Positions 15,940-24,507 of a DNA stretch of 64,000 nucleotides are shown one piece after another. A model generated the notes under the pieces. The model ran no database searches and was not told the origin of the DNA. It saw only the letters and a program-made list of their open reading frames with translations. Origin of the DNA: an uncultured Candidatus Melainabacteria bacterium. Lineage in GTDB: Bacteria > Cyanobacteriota > Vampirovibrionia > Gastranaerophilales > Gastranaerophilaceae. The DNA is taken from NCBI GenBank assembly GCA_934667125.1, contig CAKULF010000006.1:25432-89431 (forward strand). Direction: 5' to 3'. A program made the translations under genes and the position numbers. Position 1 is the first letter of the stretch. Every line of letters begins with the position of its first letter.

Positions 15940-16578
15940 CTAATTCGCTAAATCTTGTTTTAGAGTGATTTTATCATTTTTGTTATTATTTTCAATTATA
16001 TAAACATCAACCCCAAACCGCTCCGCCATCGAGGCGTCGTCTGTAAAATCGGTTTCGTTTTGATATTTTTCATGGATTTTTTTAATTAATTCATAATCGA
16101 AACTTTGAGGAGTTTGAGCGTGGAAAATCTTTTTCCTGTCAAGCGTTTTAACGATTTTTCCATTTTCAACAACTTTAATCGTATCAATCGCCATTTTTCC
16201 AACAAGGGTTGCTTTTTTCTCATAAGTTAAAGATATTGCTTTTTTGATTGTATCAGCATCTATATAAGGTCTTGCGCCGTCATGAATTAAAACAATATCA
16301 GGTTTTGAACAAGCTAAAATCCCGTTATGAACGCTTTTTTGGCGAGTTTCACCCGCAGACGCAAATTTTATCTTATCACAATAAATCTTAGAACCTTTAA
16401 GATGTTCTCTAATATCGTCTTTGCAAGGCACAACAACCTCGTCAACCAAAGGTAAAAACTTCAAAATTGTTGTTTCTATAACCGAATATTCGCCCAATTT
16501 TTCTAAAAGTTTATTTGAACCAAAACGAACAGAATTTCCGCCCGATGTTATAATTGCCGAAACTTTAATATTATTCAA
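15940..16578 (-). CDS. ispD: 2-C-methyl-D-erythritol 4-phosphate cytidylyltransferase
   Basis: Third step of the MEP isoprenoid pathway (CTP + MEP to CDP-ME). The nucleotidyltransferase signature SAIITSGGNSVRFGSNKLL opens the protein, followed by VLIHDGARPYID, KMAIDTIKVVENG, RKKIFHAQTPQSFDYELI and TDDASMAERFG. The start chosen is a TTG at 16578, because a GGAGG lies 11 nt upstream and homologues begin just before the SAII strand; it overlaps the thiL end by 8 nt. 212 aa. Last gene of a six-gene leftward operon; the MEP pathway is expected in this type of bacterium. Confidence 0.92.
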   Translation of the reverse strand: MNNIKVSAIITSGGNSVRFGSNKLLEKLGEYSVIETTILKFLPLVDEVVVPCKDDIREHLKGSKIYCDKIKFASAGETRQKSVHNGILACSKPDIVLIHDGARPYIDADTIKKAISLTYEKKATLVGKMAIDTIKVVENGKIVKTLDRKKIFHAQTPQSFDYELIKKIHEKYQNETDFTDDASMAERFGVDVYIIENNNKNDKITLKQDLAN

Positions 16579-17440
16579 AATGGTTAAAACCTCCGTATTC
16601 AAGCTCTTTACCATCCATATAAACCCCAAAACCCCCTGAAACTTTTCCAATAACGTTCAATTCTTTTATGTCTTTAATTTCATTAAAATCAAAACACCCA
16701 ACAAGGCAATAATCTTCGCCTCCAAACAAGACATAGTCTTTATTTTGGGTTTTATGGATAATTTTATCATATTCAACTTCAATTTTCACTTTGCTGCGTT
16801 TTGAAATTTGAAATAAACAGTCAACTAGCCCGTCGGATGAATCCATTAAGGCGTATTTTCCTTTGATTTTTGAAATTTTATCCGCAACAGCAGGATACAA
16901 GGTCGGATTAAAATGTTTTTCTATAAAATAGCTTTCTTTTTTGCCTTGTTGAAGCTCTTCTAAACCTTTAATAGATGAGCCAAATTCGCCTACTGTTGCT
17001 ACAACATAGCCGACTTTAGCGTTAGCTCTTGATGAGATGTTTCTATTTTTTGTTGAAGCAAAAACCGTGATATTTATAAAGATTTTTTCAGCCTTGGTTA
17101 AATCTCCTCCAATCACTTTAAAATCAAAGGTTTTAGCCATTTTATCAACTTCTTTATAAAATTCTTCAACGAATTTATTCGTCAATTTTCCGCAAAGCGA
17201 AATTGTGATATATTTTAGTTTTGCGCCCGACGCAATAGCATCTGAAATATTGACCAACAGGGCTTTTCTTGCTATTTGAGAGGGGTTCATATATTTTGTT
17301 GAAAAATGAACATCTTCAACAAGCGCATCCGTTGAAACACAAAGGTTTTCCTCAGCCAAATAAGCGCAATCATCCCCAAGATATGAATTATCTTCGAGGG
17401 TTGAATTAATTATTTTTAAAAATTCTTCTTCTTTATTCAT
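16571..17440 (-). CDS. thiL: Thiamine-monophosphate kinase
   Basis: Phosphorylates TMP to the cofactor TPP with ATP. The AIR synthase-like fold is recognised by GDDCAYL (metal), CVSTDALVEDVHFS, KALLVNISDAIASGA, IGGDLTKA, and the C-terminal MDSSDGLVDCL and FGGEDYCLVG. 289 aa, slightly short but complete. It overlaps aroQ by 8 nt upstream and ispD by 8 nt downstream, so it is co-translated with both. Confidence 0.93.
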   Translation of the reverse strand: MNKEEEFLKIINSTLEDNSYLGDDCAYLAEENLCVSTDALVEDVHFSTKYMNPSQIARKALLVNISDAIASGAKLKYITISLCGKLTNKFVEEFYKEVDKMAKTFDFKVIGGDLTKAEKIFINITVFASTKNRNISSRANAKVGYVVATVGEFGSSIKGLEELQQGKKESYFIEKHFNPTLYPAVADKISKIKGKYALMDSSDGLVDCLFQISKRSKVKIEVEYDKIIHKTQNKDYVLFGGEDYCLVGCFDFNEIKDIKELNVIGKVSGGFGVYMDGKELEYGGFNHFE

Positions 17441-17867
17441 TTTCTAAAAACAAGCCCAAAAGCGCTATTTTATAGCCATCTTTACCAAATCCGATAACAG
17501 AACCCTTGCAAACAGGGGCTATGAACGATTTTTTTCTAAATTCTTCTCTATTATTAACGTTTGATAAATGCACCTCAACCGCTTTAATTTCAAGCCCTTT
17601 GATACAATCTGCTATTGCAATGCTTGTGTGCGTATAAGCGGCAGGATTGATGATTAAACCGTCAAAATCCATACAGGATTGAATTTTATCAATGATTTCG
17701 CCTTCAATATTGCTTTGAAAAAAAGTTAATTCAATTTCGGGCGACAATTTTTTTGCAAATTCAGTCAATTCGCTATTGATTTTATCTAAAGTTTCACATC
17801 CATAAATCGCCGGTTCTCTTGTGCCAAGCAAGTTTAGGTTAGGACCATTCACAACAAGAATTTTCAT
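17433..17867 (-). CDS. aroQ: 3-dehydroquinate dehydratase, type II
   Basis: Shikimate-pathway dehydratase, dodecameric in the type II family. Motifs: NGPNLNLLGTREPAIYG (flexible lid with catalytic Tyr), NPAAYTHTSIAI, EVHLSNVNNREEFRKKS (catalytic His region), and a conserved GKDGYKIAL end. 144 aa as usual. Overlaps ribD by 4 nt and thiL by 8 nt. With pheA at 60.6 kb it shows aromatic amino acid synthesis. Confidence 0.96.
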   Translation of the reverse strand: MKILVVNGPNLNLLGTREPAIYGCETLDKINSELTEFAKKLSPEIELTFFQSNIEGEIIDKIQSCMDFDGLIINPAAYTHTSIAIADCIKGLEIKAVEVHLSNVNNREEFRKKSFIAPVCKGSVIGFGKDGYKIALLGLFLENE

Positions 17868-18922
17868 TTTTCAATCTTTCCATTTATCAATATATCGTCA
17901 TCAAATTTTTTGATTTTTATATCTTTTAATTTTATACAATCATCAACTTCTTTGCAAACTAAATTTTGAACAAAATTCATTCCTGAGCCGAAAATTTTTG
18001 GAGCAACAAATTGATTAATTTCGTCAACTTCATTATTTTTTAATAGCTCAGAATTAAACCCTGCACCGCTTTCAACCATTATTGAATAGATTTTCATTTC
18101 ATACAATTTTTTAAATAATTCATCAAAATTTGTAAATGAAATTTTTTCAATATAATTTGGAACTTCAATTTTTGAATTATTAATTAAAATTATTCTTGTC
18201 CCATCAGCCTTAAAAACATTGTAGTTTAGAGGGATTTTGTTGTTTGGGTCAAAAATTATTCTTGTTGGAGATTTTTTATTTTTTAATCTTACGTTTAATC
18301 TTGGATTATCAGCTAAAATCGTGCCGCTGGCGGACATTATAGCCTGATATTCGCTTCTTAATTTTTGAACATAATTTCTTGATTTTTCATTTGTAATCCA
18401 TTTTGATTTTTTTTCTTCTGTCGCTATCTTAGAATCCAGTGTTGTAGCGGTTTTTAGCATTACATAAGGCTTTTTGGTTAAAATATTTTTTATAAAAATC
18501 TTATTTAATTCTTGCGCTTCTTTTTCTAAAACCCCTAAAACCACCTCAATTCCAGCTTCTTGAAGCTTTTTAATCCCATTCATTCTAACCTTAGGATTAA
18601 CATCAACAAGCGCAACAACCGCCTTTTTAAATCCGCTTTTTATAATCAAATCCGCACAGGGAGGGGTTTTTCCAAAATGCGAACAAGGTTCAAGGCTAAC
18701 AATTATTGTTTTATTTTTCGTGTTACCTTTGGCGTTTTTTATCGCATTAACTTCAGCATGCGCCTTGCCATATTCCTTATGATAGCCCTCTGATATGATT
18801 TTATCTTCGATTTCATCATACACAATCGCCCCAACATAAGGATTTGGCATATTTTTCCCTTTAGAGCGCTTTGCAAGAGAAAAACATCTTCTCATTAATT
18901 TTTCATATTTTTTATTGTTCAT
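17864..18922 (-). CDS. ribD: Bifunctional riboflavin deaminase/reductase RibD
   Basis: Two consecutive steps of riboflavin synthesis. N-terminal cytidine-deaminase-like domain with zinc ligands HAEVNAI and PCSHFGKTPPCADLI; C-terminal DHFR-like reductase with VMLKTATTLDSKIAT, SGTILADNPRLNVR and MVESGAGFNSELL. The ATG at 18922 is preferred; a TTG 4 codons upstream is possible. The 3' part of the cpaF-like gene overlaps by 11 nt. No other rib genes are nearby. Confidence 0.94.
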   Translation of the reverse strand: MNNKKYEKLMRRCFSLAKRSKGKNMPNPYVGAIVYDEIEDKIISEGYHKEYGKAHAEVNAIKNAKGNTKNKTIIVSLEPCSHFGKTPPCADLIIKSGFKKAVVALVDVNPKVRMNGIKKLQEAGIEVVLGVLEKEAQELNKIFIKNILTKKPYVMLKTATTLDSKIATEEKKSKWITNEKSRNYVQKLRSEYQAIMSASGTILADNPRLNVRLKNKKSPTRIIFDPNNKIPLNYNVFKADGTRIILINNSKIEVPNYIEKISFTNFDELFKKLYEMKIYSIMVESGAGFNSELLKNNEVDEINQFVAPKIFGSGMNFVQNLVCKEVDDCIKLKDIKIKKFDDDILINGKIEK

Positions 18923-20258
18923 TATTTTCTTCAAAATCTTCTATAGTTGGGTTTTCAAACAATTTTTCTATTTCTTCTTCGTTTTCGTTTTCTTTTTCAA
19001 AAAACTCTTCATTTTTTTCGGTCAAAGAAATATTTTCGTTTGCAGGCAATTCTTTTTTGAATTTTTTCAATATATCGATATTTAAAGATTTTTTTGGCGC
19101 AACGTCAATATTTTGAGGACTTTCAGAGATTTGATAATATGTGTGTTTATAATCTTCATCAAAAATATTGCCATTAATCAAGCCCATATTTGATTGATTA
19201 ATCTCATAAAGTCGAGGGGTCAAACCTGTTGATTTTATTTCGTTCAAATGGTTTAAGCTAAATATATCCAGTATTTCACACTCATTATCGTTGTTAACGT
19301 TTGTTTGAGAAACACTTGAAAGTCTTCTAAAACCTACTTCATCTTTGGATAAAGTTATAACGATATCAAAAGCTCTATAAGCCCTTGTTTTCGCTTCTTC
19401 AAAAGATATAGCAGGATTATTTTTAACTATAGCGCAAGCTATATTATATAGCGCATTTTGGGCTGAATTTGCCTTATAGCAAGCAAAAACACCATTATTA
19501 TCCTCTTCAATATAATTAAGCGTTTGATTTATCACTTCATCTTTTAAATCATTTATAAAAATTTTATTTGGCGAAGTTGATAAAATTGAAGAAAAAATTT
19601 CTTCTTTTTGAGGGCAGTTTTTTAAATTAAAATTAGAAAAATTTGAACTTAAATTTTCAATTTCATCAGCAAAATCAACAATTGCAGCCCTGTGATTTGT
19701 TGGTAGATTCTTAAGTATAGCGCTTAAAAGAGTGGTTTTTCCTGTATTTTTTTTGCCTACAATTAAAACATTTGATTTTATTGAACATAAAGCCTCTAAA
19801 ATAAGGGCTGTTTCTTTTGAAATAGCAAGTTTTTCCTGTAAAACCTGCAATGTTGCATATTTTTCCTTATAAATTTTAACATTCAGCGTGATTTGACTTG
19901 ATATAGGCGGCAAAATCATCTCAACATTCACACCTTTTGAATAATTGAAATTATAATATGAACCCTTGAAATTTTCCGGCAAATACCTTTTAACAATGTT
20001 TTCAAGTTGAATTTCATCTCTAAATTTTGCTGTTGTTTTAAAACTTTTTGATTGTTTTTCAATATAAATATTTTTTGCGCCATTTACAAAAATATTATTA
20101 ACATCATCATCCGCAAAAATCATATCCAAAACCCCAAGAGTATTGGATTTTGAGGCTTGCTCGTTTGTTTCATAATATTTTGGAGCTTCGCTTTCTATTT
20201 CTTTTTTCAATGGATTATTCGTCGCATTTGCCGTATTTAATCTATCTTTTAATGACAA
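18912..20258 (-). CDS. CpaF/TadA-like secretion ATPase, divergent
   Basis: A 448-residue protein whose N-terminal half (LGVLDMIFADDDVNNIFVNGAKNIYIE...LPPISSQITLNVKIYKEKYATLQ) matches the CpaF/TadA N-domain, followed by Walker A GKKNTGKTTLL (about 168-178) and a Walker B-like NKIFINDL. The usual Asp box and His box are hard to recognise and the acidic C-terminus is extra, so the ATPase may be specialised. TadA ATPases power Flp/Tad pilus assembly at the inner membrane. It follows the CpaE-like gene by 2 nt; other tad genes are absent here. Confidence 0.75.
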   Translation of the reverse strand: MSLKDRLNTANATNNPLKKEIESEAPKYYETNEQASKSNTLGVLDMIFADDDVNNIFVNGAKNIYIEKQSKSFKTTAKFRDEIQLENIVKRYLPENFKGSYYNFNYSKGVNVEMILPPISSQITLNVKIYKEKYATLQVLQEKLAISKETALILEALCSIKSNVLIVGKKNTGKTTLLSAILKNLPTNHRAAIVDFADEIENLSSNFSNFNLKNCPQKEEIFSSILSTSPNKIFINDLKDEVINQTLNYIEEDNNGVFACYKANSAQNALYNIACAIVKNNPAISFEEAKTRAYRAFDIVITLSKDEVGFRRLSSVSQTNVNNDNECEILDIFSLNHLNEIKSTGLTPRLYEINQSNMGLINGNIFDEDYKHTYYQISESPQNIDVAPKKSLNIDILKKFKKELPANENISLTEKNEEFFEKENENEEEIEKLFENPTIEDFEENNEQ

Positions 20259-20260
20259 TT

Positions 20261-21439
20261 TTATTCTCCCATTTGTTTCATCAAACTATACATTGTCCCA
20301 TCTGTCGTATTCAATTCCAAATCGTCAAATTTAGAATTCATAATATCTAAAGCTATGTTTTTAATTGCTTTTGCGATATTTGAATTTGGATTAGTTTCAT
20401 CCAACACTTTTTTCTGATTAATAGCGTCAGCAAGCGTTAAATAGTTGTTTGGAACTTTGTAAGTTATGATTTTATTATTTATTTCTTTTTGAATTTCGTC
20501 TAAATATTTTTTATTATCTTCCACAAATCTATTGAAAATTATGCGGATTTTAGAGTTTTTATAGCCGATATTTTGAAATTTTTCTATTGAATTTTCAACA
20601 ATTGCTTTTGAAGAAGAATTTAAAACTAAATTATATAAAATCAAATTACTGTTGTTCAATATCTCAACAGTATTAAAATCAATATGATTAGGGCAATCTA
20701 TGATGATATAATCAAACAATTTTCTTAAAGAATTAATAAGTTTGATAATCAAATCGCCATTTAATTTCAAATTATCAGAATAGCCGTATTTAAGCGCAAA
20801 ACCATACAAATTAACGTCGTCGTGTTTTGGAATTAAAGATAAAATCATCTCTTTTGAAGCGCTATTTAGGCTATTTAGAATTATATTTTGATTTGTTTTT
20901 CTGATTTCAATTAATTCACTTAAATCCTCATCGCTCAAACTTAAATCCAAAAAACAAACATTTTTATTTGTTTTTGCAATTAAATAAGCCATATTCAGTG
21001 CTATAGAGCTTTTTCCAACTCCGCCTTTTGTTGAATAAAACGAAATAACTCGGCAATTTTTGGATAATTTTTCTTCTTTTGACTTAAATATTTTTTCAAT
21101 TGAAGCTTTTAAAATATTTTTAATCACAGGTTTTAAAAGAAAATCATCAACTCCACTGCCCAAAACCTTAGTCACAAGCGCCGAATTGATTTCTGATGAT
21201 AAAGCCAAAAATTTCAAATTTGATTTTTTTTCTTTTAAAATTTTAACTTCTTTTAAAATTTCATCTGAATTTTCTTGCCCTATTTCAAAAATGATTAAAT
21301 CAATATTTTCAAGGCTTTTAAGATTTTCAACATTATTCATTTCAGAGCAAAAGCCCAAAAATTGAACATTTTCAAGCTCTTTTAAAAAGTTTGAAACAAT
21401 ATTATTTTCATTTTGATTAATTAAAACGGCGTTTATCAT
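20261..21439 (-). CDS. CpaE/TadZ-like protein: receiver-like domain plus MinD/ParA ATPase
   Basis: 392 residues. Residues 1-115 resemble a response-regulator receiver (LIFEIGQENSDEILKEVKIL, LALSSEIN, DDFLLKPV) of the atypical kind seen in TadZ; residues 125-375 carry a deviant Walker A SFYSTKGGVGKSSIALN and switch regions CFLDLSLSDEDL and YIIIDCPNHIDF. CpaE/TadZ proteins position Tad pilus machinery at the pole. Paired with the CpaF-like gene downstream. It probably heads the cpaE-cpaF-ribD-aroQ-thiL-ispD operon, an unusual mix of surface and cofactor genes. Confidence 0.8.
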   Translation of the reverse strand: MINAVLINQNENNIVSNFLKELENVQFLGFCSEMNNVENLKSLENIDLIIFEIGQENSDEILKEVKILKEKKSNLKFLALSSEINSALVTKVLGSGVDDFLLKPVIKNILKASIEKIFKSKEEKLSKNCRVISFYSTKGGVGKSSIALNMAYLIAKTNKNVCFLDLSLSDEDLSELIEIRKTNQNIILNSLNSASKEMILSLIPKHDDVNLYGFALKYGYSDNLKLNGDLIIKLINSLRKLFDYIIIDCPNHIDFNTVEILNNSNLILYNLVLNSSSKAIVENSIEKFQNIGYKNSKIRIIFNRFVEDNKKYLDEIQKEINNKIITYKVPNNYLTLADAINQKKVLDETNPNSNIAKAIKNIALDIMNSKFDDLELNTTDGTMYSLMKQMGE

Positions 21440-21496
21440 TTTCTAACTTTAAATACAGTATTACGTTTGTATTATATTATGACACCAAAACTCAAT

Positions 21497-22009
21497 CTAT
21501 CCACAATTAAGAGTATTTTTCAGATATTTTAAAAATTCAGTTAGCGCATATTCAACTATATCAACTTTGATTTTATATCTATCATTCGTTGAAGCTTGTT
21601 TTGAAATGTATTTAATCACTTTTATATCTTTGTTTTCGCCTTTTTTATAGCCAAAAGAAATATAAACAAGCCCGATTGGTTTTTCTTTGCTTCCGCCTGT
21701 TGGACCAAGAATTCCCGTTGTTGCTATTGAACAAGTTTCAAAATCCAATAAGCCAAGGCTCATTTCGTAAGCCGTTTGTTCGCTTACTGCGCCAAAGTTT
21801 TCAAGGGTTTCGTGTTGAACGTTTAAAAATTTTTCTTTAGCTTCATTTGAATATGTTACAAAATTTTGAAAAATAAATTTTGAGCTTCCGTCTATATCTG
21901 TTAAATATGAACTGACAAGCCCGCCCGTGCAGCTTTCAGCCGTTGCCAAAGATAGATTATTTTTAACTAAAATTTCTTTAATTTGCCTTAAAACTTCAAA
22001 CTTTTCCAT
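21497..22009 (-). CDS. pncC: CinA C-terminal domain protein (nicotinamide-nucleotide amidohydrolase)
   Basis: Stand-alone CinA C-terminal (PncC-type) enzyme that deamidates NMN for NAD recycling. LATAESCTGGLVSSYLTDIDGSSKFI, VTYSNEAKEKFLNV, GAVSEQTAYEMS and ATTGILGPTGGSKEKPIGLVYI are the conserved blocks. 170 aa, as for PncC without the N-terminal COG1058 domain. Divergent from the sigma factor gene. No Shine-Dalgarno sequence; TAAAAT (22016-22021) is 6 nt before the ATG with a -35 TTGTTC 18 nt further (22040-22045), suggesting a leaderless mRNA. Confidence 0.9.
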   Translation of the reverse strand: MEKFEVLRQIKEILVKNNLSLATAESCTGGLVSSYLTDIDGSSKFIFQNFVTYSNEAKEKFLNVQHETLENFGAVSEQTAYEMSLGLLDFETCSIATTGILGPTGGSKEKPIGLVYISFGYKKGENKDIKVIKYISKQASTNDRYKIKVDIVEYALTEFLKYLKNTLNCG

Positions 22010-22108
22010 ATTTTTATTTTATCTCAAATTATTTTTTTGGAACAAATTTTGATTTTATTCGTCTAAAAATTCAAGAAGTTAAAAGCAAAAAAGTTGGGGA
22101 GTAGTTTT

Positions 22109-23023
22109 ATGGAAAAATTAGCTGATTATATTTTAGAAGAAAAGGAAGATGATATTGACGAGATTAAGACATTTAACGTTATAGCCAACAAAGACGAGGT
22201 TTTGCAGATGTATCTAAAGGATATATCTAAAATTAAACTTTTAAACAAACAAGATGAATATGACATTGGAAAAACGATTAAGGAGGGAAATAAAAAAGAG
22301 GCTCAAATTGCCAAAAAGAAGCTAATTCAGGCGAATTTAAGACTTGTTGTTTCAATTGCCAAAAAATACACAGGTCAAGGGATTTTGTTTATGGATTTGG
22401 TTCAAGAGGGAAGCTTGGGGCTAATTAAGGCCGCAGATAAATTTGATTATAAAAAAGGGTTTAAGTTTTCAACTTATGCAACTTGGTGGATTAAACAAAC
22501 GGTTATCAGGGCAATTGCCAATAATTCAAGAGCAATTAGAATTCCAGTTCATATGGGAGATAAGATTAGGAATTATAAGAGGGCTTTAACGAAATTGTTT
22601 GTAACGCTGGGTCGAGAGCCGAACGATTTTGAAATAGCTAAAGAATTGAAAATCACAACAAAAAAACTAAATCTTATTAAAAATTCTATAATAAAAGAGC
22701 CGATAAGCTTTACTACGCCTGTTGCACAGGATTTGACTCTTGAAGATTATATATCCGATACTATTCAAATTTCGCCAAACGAAAAAATTGAAAACATTGA
22801 TTTTAAAAAGGATATCAACAAAGCGCTTGATGTTTTAAATGAGAGGGAAAGATTTATTATTTTGAACCGTTTTGCGCTGGGGGATAGGAAAAACAAGACA
22901 TTAGAAGAGTTGGGGAATATTTTAGGTTTTTCTAAAGAAAGAATCAGACAAATAGAAATGGAGGGATTAAAAAAATTGAGAAAATCGCAAGATGTTCAAC
23001 ACTTAAAAGATTATTTAGAATAA
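22109..23023 (+). CDS. RNA polymerase sigma factor, RpoD/SigA family
   Basis: 304 residues. Region 1.2 (NKDEVLQMYLKDISKIKLLNKQDE), region 2 with the -10 recognition helix (LRLVVSIAKKYTGQGILFMDLVQEGSLGLIKAADKFDYKKGFKFSTYATWWIKQTVIRAI), region 3 and region 4 with the -35 helix (LEELGNILGFSKERIRQIEMEGLKKLR) are intact; region 1.1 is missing. It therefore resembles the group 2 factors of cyanobacteria or a short primary factor; the sequence alone does not decide. The ATG at 22109 has GGGGAG 7 nt upstream, better than the TTG five codons before it. Convergent with acpS, 13 nt overlap. Confidence 0.9.
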   Translation: MEKLADYILEEKEDDIDEIKTFNVIANKDEVLQMYLKDISKIKLLNKQDEYDIGKTIKEGNKKEAQIAKKKLIQANLRLVVSIAKKYTGQGILFMDLVQEGSLGLIKAADKFDYKKGFKFSTYATWWIKQTVIRAIANNSRAIRIPVHMGDKIRNYKRALTKLFVTLGREPNDFEIAKELKITTKKLNLIKNSIIKEPISFTTPVAQDLTLEDYISDTIQISPNEKIENIDFKKDINKALDVLNERERFIILNRFALGDRKNKTLEELGNILGFSKERIRQIEMEGLKKLRKSQDVQHLKDYLE

Positions 23024-23379
23024 TATACAAAAACATTCGCACAAGCGTATTTCCTTGTGTGAGAAAGGGAAAGCCTGATTTTTAAGTTTGGATATTTTTC
23101 AATTTTTACGTATGGAATAGAATTATCTTTTTTTAAAATTTCAATATCTTTTAAATACACGTCTTTTATATCTAATTCGCTCAACGCTTTATATACAGCC
23201 TCCTTTGCGCAAAATCTTGCGCACAAATGTTGGGCGAAATTTTTTTTTGAAAAACAATAATCCAGTTCGTTTTTAGTAAAAATTCGGTTTAAAAAACGTT
23301 CGTTATTATCTTTTGTTTTATTGTTAAAGCGCTCAACTTCTTCAATATCAGTGCCTATAGCTATATTTACAAAATTCAT
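23011..23379 (-). CDS. acpS: Holo-[acyl-carrier-protein] synthase
   Basis: Transfers phosphopantetheine from CoA to apo-ACP. The family signature IGTDIEEVERF (metal Asp), RIFTKNELDYC and FCAKEAVYKAL (Glu and Lys of the active site) and LSLSHTRKYACANV are present. 122 aa, normal. Three nt after the HAD phosphatase gene, so the two are likely co-transcribed. Confidence 0.94.
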   Translation of the reverse strand: MNFVNIAIGTDIEEVERFNNKTKDNNERFLNRIFTKNELDYCFSKKNFAQHLCARFCAKEAVYKALSELDIKDVYLKDIEILKKDNSIPYVKIEKYPNLKIRLSLSHTRKYACANVFVYYSK

Positions 23380-23382
23380 TTT

Positions 23383-24036
23383 TTAACTTTCTATGTAATT
23401 TAAAATTTCTTTCGGGCTTTCAACGATTATTTTTGCCCCGTTTTTAATTAAAAATTCCTTATCCCTAAAGCCCCAAGTTACGCTTATACAAGGCATTGAG
23501 GAATTTTCAGCCGTTTTAATATCAACATCAGAATCGCCGATATATATAGCTTCTTCTGCTTTTAAATTCATCAACTTTAAAACCTTTAAAACAGTGTCGG
23601 GCGCAGGTTTTTTCCTTATTCCCTCTTTTTCATTTTCGCCAAGCGCTATATCTATTAAATCGCCAAAATATTTTTCAGATAATTCTTTAACTGCTAAATC
23701 AAATTTATTTGAAACAATAGCGGTCTTAATCCCTTTAGCTTTAAGGCTTTTAAGCATTTCAACAACGCCATCATACACTTTAGTTTTATTATACATATTT
23801 TCTTTATAATTTTTTTTAAAAGTTTCAAGGCACTCATCAAAATTTTTATTGTTCAAACCATCAGGAATTGCCCTTTCGATAAGCTTTTTAACCCCATTTC
23901 CAACAAATAATCTGATATCTTCGAGGCTATGAGTCGGATAATTCAATTTTGAAAGGCTATAGTTTGTTGCGTCTTTTAAGTCCTCAAGAGTGTTTAAAAG
24001 TGTTCCGTCTAAATCAAAAATAAAGATTTTTTTCAT
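23383..24036 (-). CDS. HAD-superfamily phosphatase, phosphoglycolate phosphatase-like
   Basis: 217 aa with all four HAD motifs: FDLDGTLLNT (nucleophile Asp), IVSNKFD, the KPAPDTVLKVL lysine and YIGDSDVDIKTAENS. The helical cap matches the Gph/PpaX subfamily. It may clear 2-phosphoglycolate or act as pyrophosphatase; substrate preference in this group is not readable from sequence. Upstream neighbour of acpS. Confidence 0.85.
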   Translation of the reverse strand: MKKIFIFDLDGTLLNTLEDLKDATNYSLSKLNYPTHSLEDIRLFVGNGVKKLIERAIPDGLNNKNFDECLETFKKNYKENMYNKTKVYDGVVEMLKSLKAKGIKTAIVSNKFDLAVKELSEKYFGDLIDIALGENEKEGIRKKPAPDTVLKVLKLMNLKAEEAIYIGDSDVDIKTAENSSMPCISVTWGFRDKEFLIKNGAKIIVESPKEILNYIES

Positions 24037-24113
24037 AAAATTACCTATTTCTATAGAAAATATTATTAAATAATCTTATTTTGTTTGCAAGAAAATCAGA
24101 AAAATGTTTTTGA

Positions 24114-24119
24114 TATAAT
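24114..24119 (+). promoter_or_regulatory. Extended -10 promoter of the small peptide locus
   Basis: TG-A-TATAAT (extended -10) about 77 nt before the GTG of the 23-aa peptide; the -35 is poor, as often tolerated with an extended -10. Start of transcription expected near 24126. Confidence 0.5.
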
Positions 24120-24195
24120 TATTTTAAGGGTAGTACAAACCCACCACTAGCACAGACAATTTACTAAGAATTGGCTAGAAAGGAGGGTTACAACT

Positions 24196-24267
24196 GTGAT
24201 TTTGGATAAAATAATAATGCTACTAATCGTAGCAACGCTATTCATAGTAGCACTAAAAATTTTCTAA
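24196..24267 (+). CDS. Tiny hydrophobic peptide (23 aa), type I toxin-like
   Basis: A very strong ribosome site (AGGAGGG, 8 nt before GTG) opens a 24-codon frame: MILDKIIMLL then IVATLFIVALKIF. It is almost one membrane helix with a charged end, as in Fst/Ldr/TxpA-type toxins. A 160-nt transcript unit can be drawn: extended -10 promoter, long leader, peptide, and a hairpin at 24286-24320 that is nearly symmetrical and could serve an opposing antisense RNA. No family assignment by eye; the toxin role is inference. Confidence 0.5.
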   Translation: MILDKIIMLLIVATLFIVALKIF

Positions 24268-24285
24268 AACCATAGGGTACTAAGT

Positions 24286-24320
24286 GAAGCCTCAGAGAAC
24301 TGACCCTTCTTTGGGGCTTC
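24286..24320 (+). terminator. Stem-loop after the tiny peptide gene
   Basis: GAAGCCTC (24286-24293) pairs with GGGGCTTC (24313-24320) over 8 bp with one wobble; a weaker AGA/TCT pair extends into the loop. No T run follows, so it may be an RNA-stability or antisense-overlap structure rather than a simple terminator. Confidence 0.45.
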
Positions 24321-24507
24321 CCCCTATATCTACATTATATACCATTTTTTTTATTTCGCAAGGTAGATAAGCGTATGGGTATAACTTAAAAAAGCATTGC
24401 TGGGCTCGCTCGACTCGGGTTGTTACAAATTGTTACAAAATCTAAAGTTCAGGCCCTTTTTTGCCGTATACATCAGTATCAATATAAGTAACATAGGGCA
24501 ATAAAAA
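24321..24507 (+). promoter_or_regulatory. Upstream region of the EF-hand gene, with promoter and direct repeat
   Basis: Holds a direct repeat TTGTTACAAA-TTGTTACAAA (period 10, 24419-24438) and a plausible promoter: -35 TTGCCG (24461-24466), 16-nt spacer, -10 TATAAG (24483-24488). The same-face 10-bp repeat upstream of the promoter could be an activator or repressor site. The CTCG...ACTCGGGTT block just before it resembles 46248-46261. Confidence 0.4.
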
